NCBI GenBank assembly: GCA_958296225.1
Contig: OY282456.1
Span: forward strand, 3,686,523-3,750,522
Source of the DNA: an uncultured Dehalococcoidia bacterium
GTDB lineage: Bacteria > Chloroflexota > Dehalococcoidia > Lucifugimonadales > UBA3495
Length of the DNA: 64,000 nucleotides
Direction: 5' to 3'
Part shown: piece after piece, positions 52,541 through 59,443 of the stretch
Numbering within the stretch: position 1 is the stretch's first letter
Layout: each line of letters begins with the position of its first letter
The notes under the pieces: generated by a model
What the model saw: the letters and a program-made list of their open reading frames with translations, nothing else
Databases searched by the model: none
What the model was told of the DNA's origin: nothing
Position numbers and translations under genes: made by a program

Positions 52541-53008
52541 TCACTGAGCCAGGTCTGCCACTGCCTGCAAGATGGTCTCCGGGTCGGGCAGCGTTCCCGG
52601 TTCGTACACCTCGCGGAACCGGATCACGCCCTCGGTGTCCACGATGATTACGGCCCGCGTGCCCGCGCCCCGCTCCTCATTCCACAAGTCATAGGCCGTC
52701 GTTACCCGGCCTTTGGGGTGCCAGTCGGAAAGTTCCGGGTAGGGCAAGCCCCCCATGGACGTAGTCCACGCCCGGTGCGCGGCAAGATGGTCGCAGCTGA
52801 TACCCAGCACCTGGGCATTTAGCTCCCCGAACCGCCCGTTGTAACGGCGGAACGAGGTCGCCTGGTCCGTTCAACCACTGGTGAAGTCCAGCACGTGGAA
52901 TGACAGCACCACCGTATTCGTGCCACGGTAGCTGCTCAGCGTAATGTCGCCGTCGTTGGGAGACGGCAGAGTAAATTCGGGGGCAACGTCGCCAATCTGG
53001 CCGGGCAT
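52541..53008 (-). CDS. Peroxiredoxin, probable selenoprotein (in-frame UGA at peroxidatic position)
   Basis: Translated with UGA as selenocysteine, this is a 155-residue AhpC/TSA-family peroxiredoxin: MPGQIGDVAPEFTLPSPNDG, VLSFHVLDFTSG-U-TDQAT (U46), QVLGISCDHLAAHRAW and AVIIVDTEGVIRFREVYEPG. The UGA (52873-52871) sits where peroxiredoxins have the peroxidatic Cys of the DFTxxC motif, and the frame is conserved on both sides. A hairpin at a suitable distance follows the UGA. It would reduce peroxides. ATG 53008 lies 6 bases after GAGGAG. The alternative, a pseudogene with a nonsense mutation, is less likely because the stop falls exactly at the catalytic residue. Confidence 0.82.
52832..52850 (-). 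promoter_or_regulatory. SECIS-like hairpin after the peroxiredoxin UGA
   Basis: On the minus strand, CCGCC-GTTACAACG-GGCGG begins about 20 bases after the UGA, placing the loop about 25-34 bases downstream. This is the range used by bacterial SelB-dependent SECIS elements. The loop contains GU. Confidence 0.5.
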
Positions 53009-53105
53009 AGGCATCTCCTCAATTGCGCCAAACCCGTTCCGTTCAGCGCGGATACGCCGGATTATACCCCCGCCGCTAACTTTCGTCATTCCCGCGTAAC
53101 CGGTC

Positions 53106-53131
53106 GGCAGCGTTCCGTTGCCGGCGGTCAG
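53106..53131. repeat. Degenerate MITE-type terminal repeat left of ncRNA copy C
   Basis: CGGCAGCGTTCCGTTGCCGG resembles the MITE left end. With the right-end copy at 53620-53647 it brackets a segment of about 540 bp. Confidence 0.4.
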
Positions 53132-53140
53132 GGTTTTGCA

Positions 53141-53240
53141 AAGTCATTAAAGCCCTCTCCCCCTGCGGGAGAGGGTTGGGAGAGGGGTAGCGTTCCCGCT
53201 CCGGCGCCCGCAAAACCCGCCGCCCAGACTTTGCGCCGGC
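53141..53240. repeat. Dispersed intergenic repeat with CTCTCCC palindrome, second copy
   Basis: CAAAGTCATTAAAGC, CTCTCCCCCTGCGGGAGAGG and GGCGCCCGCAAAACCCGCC occur in the same order as at 14983-15105. Confidence 0.6.
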
Positions 53241-53257
53241 CCACTGACAACCCCCAT

Positions 53258-53286
53258 TTGACAACCGCGAACATAAGACCTATACT
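53258..53286 (+). promoter_or_regulatory. Sigma70 promoter of ncRNA copy C
   Basis: A consensus TTGACA (53258-53263), a 17-base spacer and TATACT (53281-53286). No protein gene starts for more than 400 bp, so the transcript is probably the RNA element. Confidence 0.7.
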
Positions 53287-53292
53287 GCAACC

Positions 53293-53615
53293 TGTCACGT
53301 GAATCTCAGTCCAGCCAGAGGTCAACCGGTCGTCAACGGCCAGTCAGCACAAAATCGCATACCGGCGTCGTGGAGACCCCTCGTCCAATGCTTACGCGAG
53401 AACGGTCTAACCGGCCAACAGCGACTGCCACCGCGCTGCGTGGCTGCGCCCTCAAAGCGTGGCTCACGAACCATCGGAGCAAAACTTTGCGTAAATCCCC
53501 CGGCCGTGGGGCTGACAATGACCGGTAACCTCTGGCTCGCACTCCCCATCCCGCTAACCACTTGAACCAGCAAAAGGACGCATTGCCAATGAACCCAGCC
53601 CACCACCGCAGAGGA
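53293..53615 (+). ncRNA. Candidate structured RNA, copy C (divergent arms)
   Basis: The divergent third copy. The arms are GCCAGAGGTCAACCGGTC (53314-53331) and GACCGGTAACCTCTGGC (53520-53536), pairing over 16 bp with a small internal bulge. Their sequence differs from the arms of the other two copies, yet pairing and spacing (about 190 nt) are kept. Shared blocks include CGGCCGTGGGGCTGA just before the 3' arm and AAAGGAC then CCAATGAACCCAGCCCACC after it. The internal hairpin is CGTG-GCT-CACG (53458-53468) instead of the CCATGC hairpin. It has no conserved reading frame. Confidence 0.6.
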
Positions 53616-53619
53616 ATAA

Positions 53620-53647
53620 CCAAACCACCTGCAACGGAACGCTGCCT
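53620..53647. repeat. MITE-type terminal repeat right of ncRNA copy C
   Basis: CCAAACCACCTGCAACGGAA followed by CGCTGCC matches the right end of the local MITE family. Confidence 0.6.
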
Positions 53648-53720
53648 AACCGGCCTGGCGATGTAAAGCAAAAACCCGTGCTATACTCCCCCCGCCGCAA
53701 CCGGCGGCTAGGTTGCTCCG

Positions 53721-54734
53721 GTGGAAGTGATTTTTGACAGAGGCGTATATCTGCCCGAACTGGACCTGTGGCTCGACGCCCTCCGCAAGCAGGACACCTC
53801 GGTTATCTCCCACGCCCATTCCGACCACATCGCTCGCCACCGCCGGCCAATCTTGACGCCCGGAACTCGCCGGCTGCTGGGCGATTATCTCAGCCGTTCC
53901 GAACCTGTCGAACTGGATTACGGCGAAACTCTGGATTTTCAGGACTGCACCATCACCCTGTACCCGGCCGGGCACTGCCTGGGTTCGGCCCAAACCCTGG
54001 TTACGCGCCGTTCCAACGGCGAGCGTCTGCTCTACACCGGCGACTTGCGCACCCAGCCCTCCCCCATTAATGAACCGCTGCAGCCCGTCCCCTGCGACAC
54101 GCTGGTAATCGAAAGCACCTACGGCCGCCCGGATTACGTCTTCCCGCCGCAAGAGGAAGCCATCGCCACCGCGCGGAAGGTGATTGCCCAATGGCTGGAG
54201 CAGGGAGCGTTGCCCGTAGTGCTGGGCTGGCGGCTGGGCAAAGCGCAGGAGGCTCTGCATCATCTATCGTCAGCCGGGTTCAAAGTCGCTTGCGAGGAGA
54301 CCGTGTACGACATTGCCCGCAAGTACGAAGCCGCCGGCGTGGAGTTTGGCGGCGACTACCGCATTTTCGATGGCTCCGTCCGCGATGGCGAAGTATTGCT
54401 GTTCCCCCCGGGCAAAAAGGCGCGGGAAACCGTCAACCGCCACCGTCCCGACCGCCGCCCGGTACGCTATCTGGAACTGACCGGCTGGGCCGCCGGCAAC
54501 GGCGTCAGACCCTGGGGACGCGGCCGCCCCGGCGACGCCAGCCTCCCGTACAGCGACCACGCCGACTTCAACGACCTGCTGGCCTACGTGCCGGCAGTGC
54601 AACCCCGACAGGTGTACACCGTGTTCGGTTTTCCCGATTTGGCGGAACGGCTGCGCCGCATGGGTTACGCCGCCAGCCACCTGGGCAAGAACGCCACTCC
54701 CGCAGACCGGGCCTATCAAATGCCGCTGTGGTGA
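53721..54734 (+). CDS. MBL-fold exonuclease-like protein (RNA/DNA processing type)
   Basis: A 337-residue metallo-beta-lactamase-fold protein. The metal motif HAHSDHIARH (about 30-39), AGHCLGSAQTLV (about 88), YTGDLRT (about 111) and ESTYGRPDY place it with beta-CASP-like or ligase-associated exonucleases. It lacks most of a beta-CASP insertion. The C-terminal segment SLPYSDHADFNDLL supplies a late metal ligand. It starts at GTG 53721; a TATACT hexamer near 53680 may be its -10 box. The ligase usually paired with such proteins is not visible nearby. Confidence 0.8.
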   Translation: MEVIFDRGVYLPELDLWLDALRKQDTSVISHAHSDHIARHRRPILTPGTRRLLGDYLSRSEPVELDYGETLDFQDCTITLYPAGHCLGSAQTLVTRRSNGERLLYTGDLRTQPSPINEPLQPVPCDTLVIESTYGRPDYVFPPQEEAIATARKVIAQWLEQGALPVVLGWRLGKAQEALHHLSSAGFKVACEETVYDIARKYEAAGVEFGGDYRIFDGSVRDGEVLLFPPGKKARETVNRHRPDRRPVRYLELTGWAAGNGVRPWGRGRPGDASLPYSDHADFNDLLAYVPAVQPRQVYTVFGFPDLAERLRRMGYAASHLGKNATPADRAYQMPLW

Positions 54735-54778
54735 CCGTGCTACACTGGCCGCGTAACCTGGCGCCAGGAGCGACCGTT

Positions 54779-55057
54779 ATGGACTGGCAGGAACGCATCG
54801 AAAAAGTGCCCGACATACTCAGCGGCAAGCCGATAATCAAGGGAACCCGCATTTCCGTAGAGCTGATTATGGATTACCTGAACGGCGGCACCGGCGAGGA
54901 CGACATCCTCATCAATTACCCGCACATTACCGCGGAGGACATTGCGGCCTGCCGCCGGTTCGCCGCCACCGGCGAACCCCTTTCTCCCCTGACTTGGGCC
55001 GAATTCGAGGCCGCCCTTTTCGGCGACGGCGAAATCAATCGGCAACCAAAGGCATAG
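54779..55057 (+). CDS. DUF433 family antitoxin-like protein, copy 1
   Basis: A 92-residue DUF433 protein with MDWQERIEKVPDILSGKPII, KGTRISVELIMDYLNGG and YPHITAEDIAACRRF. DUF433 forms a winged-helix-like domain and usually precedes a DUF5615 PIN-like toxin. CAGGAG is 8 bases before ATG 54779. The gene that follows is only a fragment of the expected toxin. Confidence 0.8.
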   Translation: MDWQERIEKVPDILSGKPIIKGTRISVELIMDYLNGGTGEDDILINYPHITAEDIAACRRFAATGEPLSPLTWAEFEAALFGDGEINRQPKA

Positions 55058-55063
55058 TGACCC

Positions 55064-55136
55064 ATGCGCATTATGGCCGACGAAAATATACCGGACTTGG
55101 CCGTTGCAATGCTGCGCGACACCGGACACGTTGTGA
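55064..55136 (+). pseudogene. Truncated DUF5615 PIN-like toxin
   Basis: MRIMADENIPDLAVAMLRDT then GHVV is the start of a DUF5615 toxin, nearly the same as the intact gene at 55473. After about 24 codons it runs into leader sequence and, in frame, the second DUF433 gene. The active-site region is lost, so this is a truncation made when the module was duplicated. Confidence 0.75.
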
Positions 55137-55186
55137 CTCCAAACTGTGCTAAACTGCCTGTGGCGCCGAGTAAAGGAGCGGCAATT

Positions 55187-55444
55187 ATGGACTGGCAGGA
55201 ACGCATCGAAAAAGTGCCCGGCGTGTTGAGCGGCAAGCCGATAATCAAGGGAATGCGCCTCTCCGTAGAGCAAATAGTGGGCCACCTGAACGGGGGCTGG
55301 AGCGAGGAGGACATCATCGCCGGTTACGGGATTACCGCGGCGGATATTGAGGCGTGCCGGCAATTTGCTGCCACTGGCGAACCGCTGTCTCCGATGACCT
55401 GGGCCGAATGGGAAGCCGCCGTTTTCGGCGACGATGCCCGCTAA
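55187..55444 (+). CDS. DUF433 family antitoxin-like protein, copy 2
   Basis: An 85-residue paralogue of the gene at 54779, beginning MDWQERIEKVPGVLSGKPII and continuing with KGMRLSVEQIVGHLNGGWSE and YGITAADIEACRQF. AAAGGAG is 7 bases before ATG 55187. An in-frame extension back to 55064 exists but is the truncated toxin, so the internal ATG is preferred. It precedes an intact DUF5615 toxin by 28 bp. Confidence 0.82.
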   Translation: MDWQERIEKVPGVLSGKPIIKGMRLSVEQIVGHLNGGWSEEDIIAGYGITAADIEACRQFAATGEPLSPMTWAEWEAAVFGDDAR

Positions 55445-55472
55445 AGCCAGCGGCGGACGGCGTAAATAGCCA

Positions 55473-55841
55473 ATGCGAATAATGGCCGACGCCAATATGC
55501 TGGAGCAGGCGGTGGCAACGTTGCGCGACGCCAGTCACGATGTGCTGTTTGTCAAGGAGGAACGGCCGCGCGCCCCCGACCCTAACGTACTGGAGTGGGC
55601 CACTCGGGAAAGCCGGCTGCTAATCACCTTTGACAAGGACTTTGGAGAGTTGAGCCAAAGGTACGGCCTGCGAGCTCCCTATGGCATCATCCTGTTTCGC
55701 ATCCCCGATGAAATACCGACCAGCGAACGCGCCGAGCTGATAACGCAAAACGTCAATGCCCAGGTAGGTTGGCCTGGCTACCTCTGGGTTATCAACATCC
55801 GCAAACGCCCGGCGATTAGCCAGCGCGCCGCCACTGCCTGA
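55473..55841 (+). CDS. DUF5615 family PIN-like toxin
   Basis: A 122-residue PIN-like protein (Mut7-C-related). MRIMADANMLEQAVATLRDA, EWATRESRLLITFDKDFGEL and a GIILFRIPDE strand supply the conserved Asp residues near positions 6 and about 63-66. It is predicted to be an RNase partner of DUF433 proteins. Its C-terminal tail (NIRKRPAISQRAATA) is basic. A terminator follows within 7 bp. Confidence 0.82.
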   Translation: MRIMADANMLEQAVATLRDASHDVLFVKEERPRAPDPNVLEWATRESRLLITFDKDFGELSQRYGLRAPYGIILFRIPDEIPTSERAELITQNVNAQVGWPGYLWVINIRKRPAISQRAATA

Positions 55842-55847
55842 ACCAAA

Positions 55848-55884
55848 GCCCCTTTCCGCGCGGGAAAGGGGCGAAAATCCTTTT
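55848..55884 (+). terminator. Rho-independent terminator between DUF5615 and leuA genes
   Basis: GCCCCTTTCCGCGCGGGAAAGGGGC folds into an 11-bp hairpin, followed by TTTTATT a few bases later. It serves the plus-strand toxin gene and probably also the convergent leuA operon. Confidence 0.7.
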
Positions 55885-55901
55885 ATTAGGGGATGCCCGG
55901 C

Positions 55902-57461
55902 CTAATCCGGCGTCGTCCCCACCGCCGGCAATGCCGCCGCCTCGTCGGCGGCCAGCATCCGGTTGACGGCGCTGAGATACGCCTGGGCGCTGGCCACGAT
56001 AATGTCGGTGGAAGCGCCGCGCCCGGAGAATACGCGCCCGCCGTTTTCAATCCGCATCATCACCGAACCCACCGAATCCAGCCCCTCGCTCACCGCCTGC
56101 ACCTGGAAGTCGGCCAGCCGGGCGGTGCAGCCAACTACCCGGTCAATGGCGCGGCATACCGCATCCACCGGGCCGTTGCCGGTGGAGGCATCAGTCTGCA
56201 CTGAGCCATCCGGCCCGATGAGCCGCACCGTGGCCGTGGGAATATCCTTGTCGCCGCCGGTGAAATGCACCGTGTCCAGCGCATAGCTGACGGGTTCCGA
56301 CGCCGTGCGGTTTTCCTCGTCCATCAGGATTTCCAGGTCGCGGTCGTTAACCTCGCTCTTCTTGTCGGCCAGTTCCAGGAACCGCTGGTACACGCCCGTA
56401 ACCTCTTCCCGGCCCAGCGAGTAGCCCAGAGCTTCCAGGCGGGCCTGCAACCCGGCGCGGCCACTCAGTTTGCCCAGCACCAGCTGCACGTCCGCCGGCA
56501 GCCCGACCCGCTCCGGCTGCATCACTTCGTAGGTGGAGCGGTCTTTCAGCACGCCGTCCTGGTGGATGCCGGAAGCGTGGCGGAAGGCGTTTTCGCCCAC
56601 GATGGCTTTGTTCGCCTGTACGCTCATCCCGGTGATGCGACTGACCAGGCGGCTGCTGGGGTAAATCTGCGTGGTATCAACGTTCAGCGCGACGCCGAAA
56701 AGGTCTTTGCGGGTGTCCAGGGCCATGATGATTTCTTCCAGCGAGGCGTTGCCGGCCCGCTCGCCGATGCCGTTGATGCAGCCTTCAACCTGCCGCGCGC
56801 CCACCTCAATGGCAGCCAGGCTGTTTGACACCGCCAGGCCCAGGTCGTTGTGGCAGTGGACGGACAGCGTTACGCCGTCAATGCCGGGAACGTTCCGCTG
56901 AATATCCCGCAGCATAGCCTGGAAGTCGGACGGTATGGCGTAGCCCACCGTGTCGGCGATATTGATGGTCGTCGCCCCAACCTTGATGACCTCTTCCAGC
57001 ATCCGGTAGAGATAATCGGGGTTGGTTCGCGTGGCATCCATCGGCGAAAACTCAACGTCGTCGCAGTAGGACCTGGCCCGTGCGACCATGTCCACCGCCA
57101 TAGTCATCACGTCTTCCCGGTCCTTCCGCAACTGGTGCATCTGGTGAATTTCCGAGGATGACAGAAAGACGTGGATGCGGGGTTGGGCAGCGTTCTGAAT
57201 GGCGTTCCAGGCGGCGTCCACGTCGCCGGCCACCGCGCGGGACAGCGAGCAGATAACCGGCCCGTCCACTTCCTGGGCGATACGCTGCACCGCCTGGAAG
57301 TCGCCCGGCGAGCTGGCGGCAAAGCCGGCCTCGATGATGTCCACCTTGAGCCGGGCCAGCTGGCGCGCGATTTGCAGCTTTTCTTCCACGGTCATGCCGA
57401 TGCCGGCGGACTGTTCGCCGTCGCGCAGCGTAGTATCAAGAAACTTTACTTGTGCAGCCAT
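55902..57461 (-). CDS. leuA: 2-isopropylmalate synthase
   Basis: A 519-residue enzyme catalysing the first committed step of leucine synthesis from 2-oxoisovalerate and acetyl-CoA. VKFLDTTLRDGEQSAGIGM opens the TIM barrel; SVHCHNDLGLAVSNSLAAIE carries the metal HxH, and VEGCINGIGERAGNASLEEI follows. The C-terminal LeuA dimer domain (about 380-510), the leucine feedback site, is present. It is the last gene of the minus-strand ilvB-ilvN-ilvC-leuA operon, which is controlled by a leucine-type T-box. Confidence 0.95.
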   Translation of the reverse strand: MAAQVKFLDTTLRDGEQSAGIGMTVEEKLQIARQLARLKVDIIEAGFAASSPGDFQAVQRIAQEVDGPVICSLSRAVAGDVDAAWNAIQNAAQPRIHVFLSSSEIHQMHQLRKDREDVMTMAVDMVARARSYCDDVEFSPMDATRTNPDYLYRMLEEVIKVGATTINIADTVGYAIPSDFQAMLRDIQRNVPGIDGVTLSVHCHNDLGLAVSNSLAAIEVGARQVEGCINGIGERAGNASLEEIIMALDTRKDLFGVALNVDTTQIYPSSRLVSRITGMSVQANKAIVGENAFRHASGIHQDGVLKDRSTYEVMQPERVGLPADVQLVLGKLSGRAGLQARLEALGYSLGREEVTGVYQRFLELADKKSEVNDRDLEILMDEENRTASEPVSYALDTVHFTGGDKDIPTATVRLIGPDGSVQTDASTGNGPVDAVCRAIDRVVGCTARLADFQVQAVSEGLDSVGSVMMRIENGGRVFSGRGASTDIIVASAQAYLSAVNRMLAADEAAALPAVGTTPD

Positions 57462-57520
57462 TTTGTTTCCTTTCCCTCCGAAAGGTTAATCTGCCCCCAC
57501 GGGGCGCTTGCTGATGCCCG

Positions 57521-57637
57521 TTACGCCCGGGCCGGCGGGGAAAGGCGGGGCAGGCCCACGCAGTCCACCGCAGCCAGCCCCGCCAAGACCGGACTGCGAT
57601 GGTGAACTGCTCTGCACAGTACCTCCATCATACTCAT
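57521..57637 (-). CDS. Possible 38-residue peptide between ilvC and leuA
   Basis: ATG 57637 is preceded by AAGGAGG at 6 bases and encodes MSMMEVLCRAVHHRSPVL and on to a stop at 57521. The 244-bp ilvC-leuA gap otherwise has no gene. Leu codons are scattered rather than in a run, so a classical attenuation leader is not supported. It may only be a translated spacer. Confidence 0.3.
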   Translation of the reverse strand: MSMMEVLCRAVHHRSPVLAGLAAVDCVGLPRLSPPARA

Positions 57638-57705
57638 TCGTCGCCTCCTTGCTGTGCCCGCGCCCTTGCCGGCGGCGGGTTACGGTGAGGGTGATTCCGG
57701 CCCAA

Positions 57706-58716
57706 TCACTCAATTTCCCGCGGATTGAGCCACGGCATCATTTCGCGCAGGCCGCGACCGACTTCGTGAATCCGGCTGGTGCGGGCTTCCTGGCGCAGCC
57801 GCAGGAAGTTGTGCCGCCCCTCGTCGCATTCCGCCATCCACTCCTGAGCGAAGGAACCGCTCTGGATGTCGTCCAGCACCCGGTTCATATTTTCCCGCAC
57901 GTGCTCGTCAACCACCCGGGTGCCGCGGGTCAAGTCGCCGTACTCCGCCGTGTCGCTGACCGAGTAGCGCATATAGTTGAACCCGCCCTGCTGGATGAGG
58001 TCAACAATCATCTTCAGCTCGTGTAGGCACTCGAAATAAGCGATTTCGGGCGGATAACCCCGTTCCACCAGCGTCTCGAAAGCCAGGTTGATGAGGGAGG
58101 TAACGCCGCCGCACAGTACCGACTGTTCGCCGAACAGGTCGCTCTCGGTTTCGTCCTTGAACGTGGTTTCCAGTACCCCGGCGCGGGCGCAGCCGATACC
58201 GGCGGCATAGGCCAGCGCGATGTTTTTGGCGTTGCCGGTGGCATCCTGATGCACTGCCAGCAGACACGGCACGCCGATGCCCTGCTCTACAAAATGCTCC
58301 CGCATCCGGTGGCCGGGCGCTTTGGGGGCAATCATCATCACGTCCACCGAGGGCGGCGGCACCACAAACTGGTAGTGGATGGTGAAGCCGTGGGCGAACA
58401 TCAGCGCCGCGCCGGGGGCCAGGTTGGGTTCAATCTCTTCGCGGTACACGTCCTTCTGCACGTGGTCGGGGATGGCTACCATCAGCACTGCCGCGGCTTT
58501 GGCCACGTCGGCCACGCTGCCCACCTCCAGCCCGGCGTTGCGCGCCACCTCCCGGCTGGGGCTGCCCTCATAAAGACCCACCATTACCTTGACGCCGCTG
58601 TCGTGCAGATTCAAAGCGTGGGCATGGCCCTGGCTGCCGTATCCCACCATGCCCACGGTCTTGCCGGCCAGAAACGACATATCGGCGTCTTGCTCATTGT
58701 AGATGTTAACTGCCAT
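57706..58716 (-). CDS. ilvC: Ketol-acid reductoisomerase
   Basis: A 336-residue class I enzyme converting acetolactate or acetohydroxybutyrate to dihydroxyacids with NADPH and Mg. The nucleotide loop [13 protein letters not shown] (about 25-37), [13 protein letters not shown], the Mg-binding [16 protein letters not shown] (about 190-205) and [12 protein letters not shown] (about 249-260) are intact. It lies between ilvN (138 bp upstream) and leuA. The gap to ilvN holds a dispersed CCGGAATGACGG-type repeat. Confidence 0.95.
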   Translation of the reverse strand: MAVNIYNEQDADMSFLAGKTVGMVGYGSQGHAHALNLHDSGVKVMVGLYEGSPSREVARNAGLEVGSVADVAKAAAVLMVAIPDHVQKDVYREEIEPNLAPGAALMFAHGFTIHYQFVVPPPSVDVMMIAPKAPGHRMREHFVEQGIGVPCLLAVHQDATGNAKNIALAYAAGIGCARAGVLETTFKDETESDLFGEQSVLCGGVTSLINLAFETLVERGYPPEIAYFECLHELKMIVDLIQQGGFNYMRYSVSDTAEYGDLTRGTRVVDEHVRENMNRVLDDIQSGSFAQEWMAECDEGRHNFLRLRQEARTSRIHEVGRGLREMMPWLNPREIE

Positions 58717-58854
58717 GCTGGTTCATCCTTTGTTCGGTTACGGTTCGCTGGCGATGCCCGGTCGTTCCCGCGCCGGCGGGAATCCGGGAGAGCGATGCCT
58801 GCTTGTTGAAGGTCCGGGTTCCGGCTCAAAGCCGGCCGGAATGACGGAAGTAGC

Positions 58855-59442
58855 CTAAACGCCCTCGTAATGTCCCGGCACGGCGCCGGCTCCCCGATGC
58901 GCCGCTGCGCCGTTCCATCCTGCGGCCAGCGGCTCGGCTCCCACGTCGTCACTGACTCGCCCCATGGATTTGCCGCGCACCATCGCAACCCGTCCGGTAC
59001 GCATCAGCTCCAGGATGCCGAAGGGACGCAGCAGGTCATACAGGGCGTCAACCTTGTCTTCCTCGCCGGTAATCTCCACTACCAGCGAGCGCGTCCCCAC
59101 ATCCACCACCTTGGCCCGGAACAGGTTGACCATTTCCAGAATCTCGCTGCGGTTGGAAGGCGTGGCGCGCACCTTAATCAGCGCCAGTTCCCGCGCCACC
59201 ACGTCTTCGTTGGAGATGTTGGAGACCCGCACCACGTCAATCAGTTTTTCCAGGTGCCGCGTGGCCTGCTCCACCGTATATTGGTCGCCGGTAACGACGA
59301 AGGTGAGGCGGGAGAGACCCGCCTCCTCGCTGGCGCCTACGGCCAGGCTGGCGATGTTGAACCCGCGCCGGCGAAACAGGCTGGCCAGCCGGGTCAGGAC
59401 GCCGGGCCGGTCCTGCACCAGCGCAATGATGGTGTGCTGCAT
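58855..59442 (-). CDS. ilvN: Acetolactate synthase small (regulatory) subunit
   Basis: A 195-residue protein. The N-terminal ACT domain (QHTIIALVQDRPGVLTRLAS, RRGFNIASLAVG) binds the feedback amino acid, and the ALS_ss C domain (VRATPSNRSEILEMVNLFRA; FGILELMRTG) activates the catalytic subunit. ATG 59442 follows the ilvB stop after one base, so translation is coupled. The C-terminal about 25 residues (AGWNGAAAHRGAGAVPG) are a low-complexity extension. It is the only small subunit in the window, serving one or both large subunits. Confidence 0.93.
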   Translation of the reverse strand: MQHTIIALVQDRPGVLTRLASLFRRRGFNIASLAVGASEEAGLSRLTFVVTGDQYTVEQATRHLEKLIDVVRVSNISNEDVVARELALIKVRATPSNRSEILEMVNLFRAKVVDVGTRSLVVEITGEEDKVDALYDLLRPFGILELMRTGRVAMVRGKSMGRVSDDVGAEPLAAGWNGAAAHRGAGAVPGHYEGV

Positions 59443-59443
59443 A

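Noticed and set aside
52871..52873. TGA read as a nonsense mutation splitting a peroxiredoxin pseudogene
   Set aside because: It falls exactly on the catalytic Cys position, both flanks remain intact in frame, and a suitable hairpin follows. Selenocysteine is the simpler reading, though machinery genes are not in the window.
57486..57713. A TTG-initiated 75-codon frame overlapping the end of ilvC
   Set aside because: It has no ribosome binding site and Gly/Pro/Ser-rich composition; the 38-codon frame with AAGGAGG is the better, still weak, candidate.
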